A stretch of 64,000 bases of DNA, from the NCBI GenBank assembly GCA_018296165.2, contig JACKQL020000014.1, positions 310,001 through 374,000 on the forward strand. Reading direction: 5' to 3'. Positions 23,036 to 33,534 of the stretch are shown here, piece after piece; within the stretch, counting starts at the first letter, position 1; every line of letters starts with the position of its first letter. The notes beneath the pieces are model-generated. The model saw only the letters and a list, made by a program, of their open reading frames with translations, was not told the origin of the DNA and ran no database searches. This stretch comes from Termitomyces sp. T153. Taxonomy: Eukaryota > Basidiomycota > Agaricomycetes > Agaricales > Lyophyllaceae. Position numbers and translations under genes: made by a program.

Positions 23036-25125
23036 ATGTTGCCTCTCCTTTCCCTCTCATTGTTGCTCGCGGCTACTCCAGCCCTAGCCGTTTGGCCTGT
23101 TCCTCGTCAATACTCAACAGGTAGCACGCCTCTTCGTCTCTCGCCGTCGTTCTCCATCAAGCTTCCAGGTGTGGACAATCCCCCATCTGATCTTCAAGAA
23201 GCTATCTCTCGCACCAAGTCCTATCTGCACAAGGACCAACTCCAAGCTCTCGTCCCAGATCGCGGCGCGTCCTCAGCGGAAGACATCGAAAACGCAAAGA
23301 CCCTCAACACCCTCACCCTCACTTTATCGACCACTGGCCCTATCAAGAGCATTTCAGAAGAGGCAATTGCGGACCTAGAGTCTCGTGTTGAGGGATACAC
23401 CCTTACTATCCCCGCAGACGGATCCGGCGCGTCTCTCAGGGCTAATTCCACTTTGGGCTTGTTTCGTGGTCTAACAACATTTGGACAACTATGGTACGAT
23501 TTAAATGGCATAACGTATACCCTCCAAGCTCCTTTTGATATCGTTGACTCTCCTGCTTTTGTACGTAATCTTCCTTTGTGGACGGAAGCAAGGTCTCATG
23601 TCCGTCCTAGCCATACCGCGGTTTGATGCTCGACACGGCCCGTAACTATTTCCCGGTAGAGGACATCAAACGTACCCTCGATGCCATGAGCTGGGTCAAG
23701 ATTAACACCTTCCATTGGCACGTTGTGGATTCTCAGTCCTTCCCCTTGGTTGTTCCTGGTTACACCGAACTTTCAGCGAAGGGCGCCTATTCTTCTGCTC
23801 AAGTCTATACCCCGGCTGATGTGGAGGAAATTGTTGCGTATGCCGCTGCAGTATGTCCATACCCTGCTGTTCTGGATTCAAGAGACATTGACATCTCGAT
23901 AGCGTGGTATTGACGTCATGCCGGAAATCGATACCCCAGGTCACACATCGATCATCGCAAAAGCCTATCCTGAGCATATCGCATGCTTCGAAGCTTCGCC
24001 CTGGTCTTCTTTCGCCAATGGTAAATCCAACAATATGCTTATATCAACTTAAAATTGATGTATGTATGTGAACAGAACCTCCTGCAGGCCAACTTCGTCT
24101 AGCCTCTACCGCTACGACCACCTTCACCACTGGCCTCCTCGAAGCCGTCGCTTCCCTCTTCCAGTCGAAACTCTTCAGTACTGGAGGTGACGAGCTCAAT
24201 TCTAATTGCTATACTCAAGACAATGCAACTCAAGCCGACCTTGGTGAGTTCCAGTCACCATTGGATGTACTATCTCACAAACATTCTCTTAGCTGCTCAG
24301 GGAAAGACTCTTGATCAGGCGCTGGACACCTTTGTTCAAGCTACTCATGCCGGACTGAGGTCTGTCGGGAAAAGAGCTGTAGTTTGGGAGGAACTGGTTC
24401 TCGATCATCCTGTTACTCTCGCTAACGACACTATTGCCTTGTACGTGCTCGATCGATTCTAACATTGGTCTGAGTCAAATCGACATCTTTGTTAGGGTCT
24501 GGATATCTTCCACCAACGCTGCCGCCGTCGCGCAGAAAGGGTACAAACTCATTCATGCCGCGTCCGACTATTTCTACCTTGACTGTGGTGGTGGTGGCTG
24601 GGTCGGCGAGAATGTCCTTGGGAACAGCTGGTGTGATCCTTTCAAGACATGGCAGAAGGTACTTACGCCCCTGGAAATTTACGCTGGCGACCTCTAATCT
24701 GATACCGCTTAGTCATATTCTTTCAACCCCTTTGCGAATCTCACAGAAGAACAAAGCAACTTTGTGCTTGGAGGTATGCAAATGCTTGGCGATCTCATTC
24801 GCTCTTTCTTCGTACTCACAAGACACCTTGCAGGCCAACATCTTCTGTGGGCTGAACAATCCGGCCCCTCGAACCTCGACCCTATCGTCTGGCCGCGCGC
24901 TGCATCTTCCGCCGAGGTACGAATTCTTCTCACATCCCTGATTGCTCTAGTTGACAGCTACTCATATCTCAGGTATTCTGGTCTGGACCCGGTGGTGACG
25001 TCGACACAGCACTCCCCCGATTACACGATGTATCATTCCGTTTCCAACAGCGGGGCGTTAATGCGATTGCGTTACAACCTTTGTGGTGTGCATTGCGTCC
25101 TGGGAAGTGTGATTTGAATGCGTGA
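23036..25125 (+). CDS. beta-N-acetylhexosaminidase, GH20, secreted or vacuolar
   Basis: Releases terminal N-acetylglucosamine from chitin oligomers or glycans. Nine exons with GT-AG borders: 23036-23560, 23611-23850, 23903-24020, 24076-24243, 24293-24440, 24496-24658, 24713-24773, 24834-24916, 24973-25125. The N-terminus MLPLLSLSLLLAATPALA is a signal peptide. An N-terminal hexosaminidase domain (VEGYTLTIP, GLFRGLTTFGQL) leads to the GH20 barrel: RGLMLDTARNYFPV, NTFHWHVVDSQSFP, RGIDVMPEIDTPGH, then the catalytic Asp-Glu pair in STGGDELNSNCY, and VVWEE. The C-terminus has QHLLWAEQSGPSN, WPRAASSAE and the final FRFQQRGVNAIALQPLWC. Length, about 550 residues, is usual. No break in the frame. Likely works in chitin recycling of the cell wall or in nutrition; the sequence does not tell which. 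Confidence 0.95.
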
Positions 25126-25141
25126 ATGAGGGTAGGCGAAA

Positions 25142-25423
25142 ATGTTCTGCTGATGTCGATTGTCAATAACTCCACATACGTTACGGTAACTACGGTCGTA
25201 TCAATAAGAATCCGCTATGAAAGATCTAATGAGAATGTTCTGTCAGAGATAGACTTCGAGAGTATGTTATAGCTAGATAACTAGATAACTAGATAACAAT
25301 GAAAGACTAGTTAATATAAGTATTGGTCAAGTAAAGTAATAAAGCAACGATACGCACCTCAGTCGTACTCTCGATGAGCTGAACGAACTGAGGTGCGGTG
25401 AATGTAACAGAACAAATTTAACA
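25142..25423 (-). repeat. probable Ty1/copia LTR, partial
   Basis: Directly downstream (on the - strand) of the copia pol tail, the sequence begins TGTTAAATTTGTTCTG at 25423, a TG-start typical of an LTR. It includes three tandem copies of the octamer CTAGATAA at 25273-25296. The far end is not defined; it comes within about 20 bp of the hexosaminidase stop codon, so the copia tail may provide or overlap that gene's 3' untranslated region. Confidence 0.5.
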
Positions 25424-25469
25424 GTGCGTAACCGAGCACACATGACAAGGGTATGTAGGGGAAGCGCGC

Positions 25470-25627
25470 CTATATCTCAACACTCCCACTCGTGTCGAGT
25501 CGAAGTCCCATGGCACTAGTGAATTTCCAATGTTTGTCGCGAGGTAATGCCTTCGTGAAGATATCTGCAACCATATCCTATGTGGGAACATAGTGTACTG
25601 CGGCTTGTTTCTTTGCGACCAAGTCAT
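25470..25627 (-). pseudogene. Ty1/copia pol C-terminus (RNase H end), relic
   Basis: Read on the - strand, the frame gives HYVPT, one stop (TAG), then DMVADIFTKALPRDKH and a last block with WKFTSAMGLRL, ending TSGSVEI and a stop. 'D(M)VADIFTKALP' is the signature of the end of copia polyproteins. Only the last roughly 50 codons remain; nothing of the integrase or RT is seen to the right, where Helitron sequence starts. It is thus a truncated 3' end. Confidence 0.85.
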
Positions 25628-25642
25628 CCCATCAATAATGAC

Positions 25643-25680
25643 GAGCTACGGTCCGTGCCTTCGGAACGGGCCTGTAGCTC
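25643..25680. repeat. Helitron-type 3' hairpin, copy 1
   Basis: GAGCTAC at the left pairs with GTAGCTC at the right, and the inner GGTCCGT pairs with ACGGGCC, giving a 38-nt hairpin with a short loop. It is nearly identical to copy 2 at 25866-25903. After it on the - strand comes 'gtcattattga', which lacks a clear CTRR terminus. Confidence 0.6.
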
Positions 25681-25853
25681 TTGCTAAGTGTTGTGGTAAG
25701 ATTGCCGTTGTGGCGGCGGCGTTTGTCGACACTCGAGTTCTCGGATCAGCAAAAAGTCGCTCAGAAAATATGGCCAAATATGGCCTGGGACCGAATATCT
25801 GACGAGGGCATTATGTCAAAAACTTAGATAATAATCCAATTCAAGGGTCTCAT
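25681..25853. other. spacer between the two hairpins
   Basis: A 173-bp CpG-containing segment ('gcggcggcgtttgtcgac'), different in composition from the Helitron to its right. It could be host sequence, or the body of a very short non-autonomous Helitron ending at copy 1. I see no gene in it. Confidence 0.35.
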
Positions 25854-25865
25854 TTAGTGATAAAC

Positions 25866-25903
25866 GAGCTACGGTCTGTGCCTTCAGCACGGGCCTGTAG
25901 CTC
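25866..25903. repeat. Helitron 3' subterminal hairpin, copy 2
   Basis: Same 38-nt palindrome as copy 1 with four differences. On the - strand it is followed by GTTTATCA and then CTAA, the arrangement expected at a Helitron 3' end (hairpin, about 10 nt, CTRR). Confidence 0.75.
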
Positions 25904-25912
25904 TTGCTTCAT

Positions 25913-26140
25913 CCCAGACCCAACCTCACTTTGTTCGGTTAGGTCCTTGATATTCTACTCAATGCTTAGTCCCAGACCCAACCACACTTTGTTCAGTTAG
26001 GTCTTTGTATTTCAAACTCAATGCTAAGTCCCAGACCCAATCTCACTTTGTTCAGTTAGGTCTTTGTATTTCAAACTCAATGCTAAGTTCCAGACCCAAC
26101 CTCACTTTGTTCAGTTAGGTCTTAACTCATGCTGACATCC
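25913..26140. repeat. tandem repeat, about 59-bp unit, nearly four copies
   Basis: Units begin at 25913, 25971, 26030 and 26089 with '(t/c)ccagacccaacc'. Each contains 'cactttgttcagttaggtc' and all but the last end 'ctcaatgctaagt'. The last copy is partial and a degenerate piece follows at 26140-26180. The array lies inside the Helitron beside its 3' hairpin, and does not resemble CRISPR because the units are contiguous, without unique spacers. Confidence 0.9.
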
Positions 26141-26446
26141 AGACTTAACCTTACTTCATTCAATTTGTTCAGTATTTCTTTTCTATTACAATTCAATGCT
26201 GAGATATTACATACAAACTAATCATATATCTATATTACAATATCAAGAAATCACTACAGTCCACTGGTCTATATTAAAAAATTGAAAATTATAAAAGTTA
26301 GTACTAACAAAGTAAATTTATAAACTGTCACACTTACATTTGTGAACTATTGAGAATATCTATCCTACACTGTCAACTCATATACATTAGGTGCTGAAAT
26401 TCACAGAGGTTAGCAATTTGGTGTTTCAATCTATCAAAAGTTACAC
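26141..26446. other. Helitron 3' untranslated region
   Basis: AT-rich sequence between the helicase stop and the tandem array. It is duplicated with changes at about 30868-30995, just before the second helicase fragment, which shows that it belongs to the Helitron. Confidence 0.6.
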
Positions 26447-27900
26447 TTATATTTGTAAACCATTCAGGATTTCTTGATAGACAATATTAGCAGTCTTTCT
26501 TGATGTATTTTCTGAATCCAAAATGACTTTGATATGATCTCCTGATGTGCACCGAGAAAGTGCAACATAAAGTTGGCCATGTGCAAAGACTGATGATTGA
26601 AGGTCCAATCCAACATGCTTGACTGATTGACCTTGAGACTTGTTGATTGTCATAGCAAAGGCCAATTGAACTGGAAATTGTCCCCTGCACAATGGAATTG
26701 GCAAATCTTCTTCAGAAACATCCATGTTGATCCTTGGAATTGTAACAACTGATCCTGCAAACTTGGCATCTCCACTAATGATTGGCATCTAAGAACTCTG
26801 GTGCTGATGTGGGTGACAATTATTTTTGTTCCATTGCAAAGTCCTTTGGTTGTATTTAGATTTCTGAGGAGCATCACAAGAACACTAATTTTAAGAGCTA
26901 ATTTAGCCAAAGGCCAACTACTGGCTCTCAAAGAGTTAAGATATTCCATTGGATACAATGCCAGTCCATCATCAGACATGACAGAGTCTGCACTCTGCAA
27001 GATCTTCTCTTCTCCTGGACATTTTTGCAGAATTTCTGAATTGATATCCTCTACATCAGAGTTCTTGCTAGAGAGAATGGTTTGATCCAGATAATACTGA
27101 TCATCTTGATGATGACCAATATGAGGATAAGTGGAAGAGATTAATCCAGTAATAGAATTGTCATTGCAGATCATGGTTTCTGGAAGTTGTACTGTCTTTC
27201 TAGGCCCAAGGTTTTTTCCAGCACCAACATCCAATAACCAAGCTGCATGAGCAATGTTATCAGGAGTCTGATCCAATCTCATGTTTTGAACCAAGTAATG
27301 GACTTGAACATGATCCCAAAGTCTTCCTCTTTTGAGTGAAGCAGCAATCATCTGCTGTCTGAGACCCCATTGAATGAAAGAGTTTGCTGAAAATCTCCTC
27401 CAAACACTATAGTAACTCCACCAAAACATCCTTGTCTAGGATGTCTCTGAAACTATGATCAACAGAGTCAATGGCATTTTTGTGTTGCAGTGGAACTTCA
27501 TCCCAGATGACAACTTTGGTGTGAAGTAAGAGCTGAGACAACTGAGTTCCTCTCTTGATATTGGCAATGGATGTATCTAGAGCAGGGATAGGGATTTTGA
27601 ACCTTGAATGTGCAGTTCTACCACCTTCTAGCAATAAGGCAGCAATTCCAGATGATGCCATACACAATGCCACATTCCCATTTGACCTAACAGCAGAAGC
27701 CAGGGTATTGCAGACAAAAATTCTGCCACATCCACCTGCACTGTGAATAAATATCATCTTGCCCAGATTGCTGTCCACAGAGTCCATAACTGCATTAAAG
27801 GTTTTCAGCTGCTCAGCATTGAACTTGGCCTTGTTTTCATCCACTCTTCTCTTCAACTCCTTGATGTCATAATCAGTTTCCTCTTGCAAAAGTCTATTGC
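26447..27900 (-). pseudogene. Helitron PIF1-type helicase domain, frameshifted
   Basis: Read on the - strand: EELKRRVDENKAKFNAEQ-type start, Walker A read as SAGGCGRIF (family GGxGKTF, so the invariant Lys is Arg and Thr is Ile), GNVALCMASSGIAALLLEGGRTAHS, Walker B VVIWDEVPLQHK, then DSVMSDDGLALYPMEYLNSL, LRNLNTTKGLCNGTKI, AMTINKSQGQSVKHVGLDL and the final VALSRCTSGDHIKVIL. Frame changes occur near 27420 and between 26650 and 26790. A 54-bp GT-AG intron (27901-27954) separates it from the middle region. The domain would unwind DNA for rolling-circle transposition; here it is very probably dead. Confidence 0.9.
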
Positions 27901-27954
27901 CTAAAATTATTTGATCAATCTCAGAGTCAACTCTCTATACAATAGCCACCTTAC

Positions 27955-28824
27955 CTGGAACTACATTCCAAACTTGTTGAGGTTCTGGCATATTGGGAAA
28001 GTCTTGAAGAGTCTTGCTAAAATTCTTCAAGTTGTCCTCAATGAGATGAAGGCCATACTCATAGATATCATCATCAGTAAAGACTCTGCCCCTATACTGC
28101 CATATATTTTCTAGTCTGTGTTGAAGATCATCACAAATAAAGTGCTTAAATTTATCCCATAGAGCCTCTGGTGTGGTAGGAGCACAGTGGAATAGGATAG
28201 TACAAAAGAGCTGTTCTGAGAGCTGATCCTGATTGGATTGGAGCAGCTTCAGCAAGACATTGCCTCCATTCTGCATAAGACCAAGGGCCTTGCATGCCTC
28301 CTTGTAAGTAGAATAGGTGTGGCCATCAACTGTCCTGAGATCAGCCCATGATAGTAGAACCTTTCTCCCTGTTGGGGTGAAGCAAAGTACATCCTCCCAA
28401 TAGCTGTTCCTCTTTGCCTCTCCTTCCGAGTCCTTTTAGAAGCATCATAGACAAACTTTGTTGGAAAATTCTGATAAGTAATATTGTTATTAGGGAATTT
28501 GGCATTGGCTTCAAACCAAGCAGTGAGTGTGGTCTTGCTTGAATTAGGCCTAGCAGCTACCACTTCCAAAGGTTCATTATCCTGAAAGTAGACTTCATGT
28601 TGGCCCTCCAAATGCACAGATAATTGATACACAGGAGGATATTCTCCATGCATGTTGAATTCAAAGATGTGCCAGCAAGATTCAGCTGCTGAGATGTATT
28701 TAGCATCCAAGTATTCCTTCATTTCATCCCTCTGGTCCATCTGCTCTGGAACTTTCCACAGTTGTCCTATCATGGCCTTTGTAAATGTATTTGTGAATGT
28801 ACTTGATGGCTTCCACCGAGGCAC
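27955..28824 (-). pseudogene. Helitron protein, middle region
   Basis: Two frames, 28824-28300 and 28276-27955, continue the Helitron polyprotein. The first has EMKEYLDAKYISAAESCW, the block KTTLTAWFEAN and then RGTAIGRMYFASPQQGERFYYH. The second has FCTILFHCAPTTPEALWDKF and ends VWNVVPG at the intron donor (27954). A frameshift or small deletion lies near 28300. These blocks are conserved between the Rep and helicase domains in fungal and plant Helitrons; their individual role is not established. Confidence 0.8.
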
Positions 28825-29340
28825 AAACCTCTACATTGATGTGGCATTGATACTTGGCTGAGAGATAAGGATTATATGGAACAACATCATGATTGTCATA
28901 ACAATGGCCATTTTTTTCAGAAAAATGACCATTGTTAGGTCTGGCATATTGTGGATAGCCATCATCACTCATATTGAGTAGTTTCTTGAAATTCCTTGGG
29001 ATATTGCTTGGAACATTTGCCATCTACCATGCACTTTGCATTAGGATGAGCAAGTCCACATGGACCATGGACCATATTGGTAGTAACAACCTAATAGTGA
29101 AGTTAAGTAGCTGGAATAAAGATTTAAACAAAGTCAATACCTGATATAACTGAGGCTGAGCCACTGGATCTGGAATTTGAGCAGAGACAATAGAATCCAC
29201 ATCAGATGCATCCTTAATCCTGTGATGATTATGGAAAAAAATCAAGATATGCATGTGTGGAAGTCCTCTCTTTTGGAATTCAATAGTATGGACATGTGCC
29301 ACACATCTGCCAAAAAGACCTTCTTTGATCTCTTTCACTA
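28730..29340 (-). pseudogene. Helitron Rep (HUH endonuclease) domain, frameshifted
   Basis: The HUH motif is read as GLPHMHILIF on the - strand (about 29255), after EGLFGRCVAHVHTIEFQKR. A 50-bp GT-AG intron (29091-29140) interrupts the domain between QPQLYQ and MVHGPCGLAHPNAKC. A frameshift near 28980 separates DGKCSKQYPKEF from DDGYPQYARP. The two-tyrosine block follows as YIHKYIYKGHD with both catalytic Tyr positions kept. This enzyme nicks and rejoins DNA at the Helitron ends. Catalytic residues look intact but the frame is broken. Confidence 0.88.
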
Positions 29341-29668
29341 CAGCATTTTTTTGAGTTCAAATACTCTGGCTACAATATCAGGCTGATCAGCAGCAGTTTG
29401 TTTTCCCATTGACTGTAGGTTCCTTCAAGAGAGCTTCTTCAATTTATGACCACTTTGGATTGGCAGTCATAGTCAAGAAGAGATCAAATTTACAAAAATG
29501 CCTGCAAATAGCCATAGAATCCTAAAGTAATTGCTGCATCTGTTGTTCACTTCCAGTATGAGAAGAAGGAAGAATGACTCAATGGCTTTGTGGAGTAACT
29601 GCTTCATCTAAAGCAGCAGCATCCACTACTCCCTGATAAACTTCAGCTCTAATCTTCTTCTGATCATG
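29341..29668. other. Helitron interior, decayed join between N-terminal and Rep domains
   Basis: No open frame of note; the - strand has short Helitron-like pieces such as 'RYIMEMTANPKW' with stops. It links the two recognisable domains and is best read as coding sequence ruined by small mutations. Confidence 0.5.
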
Positions 29669-30640
29669 TCAAACCCAATTTAATCTGCTTTGTTCAACTG
29701 AGGCCCATGCATCATCAACATATTGCTGAGATAGCTTTCCACTCCAGAGTAATGCAGCCTTGGTTTCTAGAGTTCTTTGCTGAAGCCTATATACATAGTA
29801 TGAAGTTTTTGAAACATTATTTGTTCTTTGTTGCCCTTGTGGTACATGCCTAGCAGGAATATTGATGTGATATCCAGGCTCTCCAGTTGGAAAGATGATG
29901 GTGTAGTGCAAGGGAGTGTAGTGTGGATGTAGGTGACTGATCTGCTTTAATTGACCTCCATGCAAGTGTAAGACTATATTACAATGATTTGATTGTTCTT
30001 CAGAACCATCTTTTGGAATAATAGCAGCAACCCCTTCTTGATCATTAGGATTGTTATGCTGCCAATGATCTCCAAAATCAGCTCTGAGTGTAACAGAAAG
30101 CCTTTGTGGGTGGCCTTCTGGAACTTCTATCATGATGTGCCTGGCCTGCTTGTATAAATCAATAAATGGATTGACTCTACCAAGCATATCTTGTAAGGAG
30201 GCCATTATTTGAAAATCTAATATTGGATTGTTTTGTTGACAAAAAGCCAATTGCTCATTGTGGTCATAGAAGTAGAGTTGTGCATATACAGGATGATTGC
30301 CTTCAGTAGGAAGCAAGGCACCTGTGAGATGATGGAGTTCTCTATTGATTCTAAAGCTGTAAGGTCCAGGAGCATTGGTGATAGCATGATCAATTTTAAC
30401 TCCCAGAGATGTGAATGCAAAGGCTGCATTATATTGATGGATGGATGCTTTGAAAGTATTGGAAATGGGATGGTGGCCATGGAGTAAGTTTAATAGCTCT
30501 GGTGGAGCATCTTTAAGTCTGGCAAATCCACTTGGCCTTGTAAGCAACCCATGCCAAATTTTGGATTGTTTCTAGTAGATTTAGAGAGCTTTTCTGCATC
30601 AAAATGTAGAGAATTGCAGTGTGGACATATGACACTCATA
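29669..30640 (-). pseudogene. Helitron N-terminal region with zinc-finger-like start
   Basis: On the - strand the first recognisable piece is CPHCNSLHFDAEKLSKS with a later cysteine in FGMGCLQGQVDLP, the zinc-finger-like opening found in Helitron proteins. A frameshift near 30515 leads into DAPPELLNLLHGHHP, NTFKASIHQYNAAFAFTSLG, NAPGPYSFRINRELHHLTGAL, YAQLYFYD and RHIMIEVPEGHPQRLSVTL. The last block is LHYTIIFPTGEPGYH and it ends in stop codons at 29669. Function is presumably DNA binding. Confidence 0.82.
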
Positions 30641-30845
30641 GGATCAAGGTAATGAGATGGGGGTTCATTTAAATAAGGCTGTCTTCCTCTTGGAATAGGC
30701 TGAATAGGATCAGGCTGTTGTACAATTTGTGGAATAACAGGAATAACAGGAGGTTCCAGTTGTTCTTCTAGTGGATTATTATCAGTCAGGTAGAGGTTTC
30801 AATTGTTCTTCTGGTCCATGTTCAGCAGGATTTACATCTTCCAAG

Positions 30846-31674
30846 TTACTAATCAAGCAATTATTGAAACTGTCACACTTACATTGGTAAACCATTAAGA
30901 ATATCTATACTACACTGTATATACATCAGGTTCTGAAGTTCCTAGAAGTTAGCAATTTGTTGCTTGTATCCATCAGAATTTATACTTACATTTGTAAACC
31001 ATTCAGTATTTCTTGATAGACAATATTTGCAGTCTTTCTTGATGTGTTTGCTGGGTCCAACATGACTTTGATACAATCTCCTGATGTGCACCAAGAGAGT
31101 GCAACATCAAGTTGGCCATGTGCAAAAACTCCTGATCAAAGGCCCAATCCACCATGCTTGACTGATTGACCCTGAGACTTGTTGATCATCATAGCAAAGG
31201 CTAATCAAACTGGGAATTGTCTCCTGTGCAATGGAATTGGCAAATCCTCTTCAGAGACATCCATGTTGATTCTTGGAATCAAAACAATTGATTCTGCAAA
31301 CTTGGCATCTCCACTGATGATCTTACATCTGTGAACTCTGGTGCTGATGTGGGTGACAATCATTCTTGTCCCATTGAAAAGTCCTTAACAGTTTCAGGAA
31401 TTACCATAGAAAATGGATCATCAGCAGGTGCTAGCTGCCTAATAGGTCTTCTTAAAGAGCCAGAAGTGGTGGCTATAGATTGGTGATTAAGCCTCGATCC
31501 CTTAGATCCTATATCCCCAGATCCTATAGATTGATTGTTACCCCTGGTAGGATGTCTCTGAATCCTCAATCCACAGAGTCATGGCATTTTTATGTTGCAT
31601 TGGGACTTCATCCCAGATGACACCTTTGGTCTGCAGTAAGAGTTGAGGCAATTGAGTTCCTCTTTTGATATTGG
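30846..31674 (-). mobile_element. second Helitron fragment (helicase end), internally deleted
   Basis: Positions 30868-31370 are a diverged copy of about 26325-26830, covering the 3' untranslated part and the last helicase motifs, with several stops. Positions 31550-31674 match the Walker B part of the helicase (IKRGTQLPQLLLQTKGVIWDEVP). The intervening piece of the helicase is missing. About 165 bp of unrelated sequence (31385-31550) sits at the deletion. The fragment stops exactly where repeat C begins at 31675. Confidence 0.75.
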
Positions 31675-32526
31675 TGTCATGACCCATTTCCAGAAGCCTC
31701 CAACCTCTTTTCAAGCTGCTTTGCTTCTCTAGAGCCCCTCCCAACACTTCTTTGACTCCCACAAACTTTATTTACCCACAATGCTTGCTCCAGCTAACTG
31801 TGATGCTTCTTTGGCAAACCCAGACAGCCCCCTGGCTAACTCTGACATGTTTTCTGCAGGCCCCAGCACTTCCCCTTCCTCTCCTGAGCCTCTGGAACCT
31901 GCCCCCCACCAGCATATGTCACTGCTTTGTCACTTTGACTTACCCAACATATTCCAAAGAATCACAATAATCTTGGGGCAGCCCACATTCCTGTTTGATT
32001 CCATCACTATATCACTGCAGCCCACCCACTGATTATAGCTGACACCCAGGAACTCCACACAGCCCCAACAAGCCCCACCACTAAACCTGCTATCCCCAGA
32101 GCAGTTCCAGTTGTTGGTATATAAGTTGTAGAGTAGCATTCTGTACTCTGCTCTTGATATTGCCTTATTACCTATGTTCTGATTGATTGTTTCTTTGTGT
32201 TTTGTGTCTCCTATTATTTTTCCTCTTATCTCAATCTCCTGGTCTTGTCTTGTCTCTATTTCCATCTATCATCTTGTTATTGTCTTGTATCTCTGCTTCA
32301 ATCTATTTTCATTTCCATCTCAATCTTGCTTTGACTCCATCTTGTCTTGTTTGTCTCTACTTCCTTGATTGTGTCTAAGTCCCCTTCAACTCTAATGCCA
32401 TTACAAACTCTGTGCTTACAATTATAACTCCCCAAACATTCACAACTGACCCCAGACCTTGCTTTATGCTCAGCTCTGAAACCCATCAACATCCATTGAT
32501 CTCCTATTAAACTCTGGCCCCACTCC
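31675..32526 (+). repeat. LTR-like repeat, family C
   Basis: Starts TGTCATGACCC at 31675, like the copy at 43523. Shared blocks are 'ggccccagcacttccccttcc', a TATA region ('ggtatataagttgtagagta', about 32116) and a T/C-rich tract at 32170-32360. It is cut at 32526 where an LTR of family A begins. There is no long conserved open frame. Confidence 0.7.
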
Positions 32527-32894
32527 TGTAAAGGCAACCTCCAGGAGTGGCAGCTCAAGTCATGCAGCTAGCAGAGGGGAATCTGAAGTATATTAGTAAA
32601 GTAGATGACAATACAACAGTAATCAATTACCTAGCAGAGGGGAATCCAGAGAGAACAAGTCTAAGGATCCCTGCTGCTTGGTGCAGTGCATCAGTGGGTG
32701 GCAGAGGCATGGGAACAACTGTATAGAAGGCCAGAGCCAGCCCTAACCCTAGGAAAGTGATTAATGAGGTAATACAGAGAGTTCCAAGGGTCTCCAGAGA
32801 TCTCTGGGGGTCTGGAACAAGCCCCAGCAATGTTGAGCAAGCTGTGGAGGTACTGGAACAAGCTGCAGAGGTTGGAAATAGAAGTCCCCTAACA
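32527..32894 (-). repeat. LTR, family A, 3' copy of a truncated element
   Basis: Reverse complement of the LTR at 44538-44947, starting 'tgtaaaggcaacctcca' and ending 'cccctaaca'. Conserved blocks include 'ctagcagaggggaat', 'ctggaacaagccccag' and 'gggcagaggcatgggaac'-like text. On its sense strand it is preceded by chromodomain coding (next feature), so it is the 3' LTR of an A-type element whose remainder is missing. Confidence 0.85.
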
Positions 32895-33534
32895 TCACCC
32901 TGCCTTTAGCATGTGGCATCTCAACATGTGGGGTAAAAGAAGTTCCAGATTGCCTGGTCCACTGGTGAAATGGAATAGATTTGCCAGATGGCATGTGGTG
33001 CCTCTGAGTGCTTCTAATGGAACTCCTTGACAAGCCCTGGGGCATGCATGTTCTCCTGTAGTTCCCAGGAGATGTCCTCAATTCCATAACCTTTCCACTT
33101 CACCTTGTATTGTAGCTGTTGCCAGAATAGATGACTATCCAGAATCTCCTCCACCTCATACTCCTTGCTGTTGTTGACCACTACCAGAAGTGGCAGGGGT
33201 GCTGGGTGTTGCCCCAGAATAGGATCCTTTGGGGCCAGAGTTAGTTTGACCACATTGAACACTGGGTGGAGCTGGCACATCCCTGTAAAGAGCCAGAGTT
33301 GATAGGCTCCTGCTGTTCTACCATGAAAGGTCCTAATTGGCAGTGCAAAAGATTTTTTGATGGTTGGGTGGTTGTGATATCAGAGGTGTCCAGATAGACT
33401 CAATCTCTAGGCTGGAATTTGGGTGCGGGGGTTCTTCCACAGGTGTAGTATTGCACCACTTCTCTTTTGGAAGTTTGGCTTCTCACTCTACAAATGAGTA
33501 CACACTGGCTTGACTTGAAAAAATGTAACATTTC
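32895..33534 (-). pseudogene. A-type gypsy integrase C-terminus and chromodomain
   Basis: The - strand frame 33280-33014 reads HPVFNVVKLTLAPKDPI, then EYEVEEILDSHLFWQQLQYK and VKWKGYGIEDISWELQEN, a chromodomain of the gypsy chromovirus type. The same segment in element A is at about 62016-62290, where it has decayed further. Upstream, 33280-33534 gives the integrase tail with stops (for example PFMVEQQ at about 33320). It is cut by the D-type LTR at 33535. Chromodomains guide integration to particular chromatin. Confidence 0.85.

Larger units (their letters stand above)
25854..30845 (-). mobile_element. Helitron rolling-circle transposon, decayed
   Basis: On the - strand the order is: N-terminal Helitron-like domain (30640-29669), HUH replication initiator (29338-28730), middle region (28824-27955), PIF1-type helicase (27900-26447), then a subterminal tandem repeat, a 38-nt hairpin and the 3' terminus CTAA (RC of 25854-25857), with 8 nt between the hairpin and CTAA. 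The 5' end is not defined; coding similarity fades near 30640 and a second Helitron fragment begins about 30850. Several frameshifts and a changed P-loop show that it is not autonomous any more. Confidence 0.85.
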
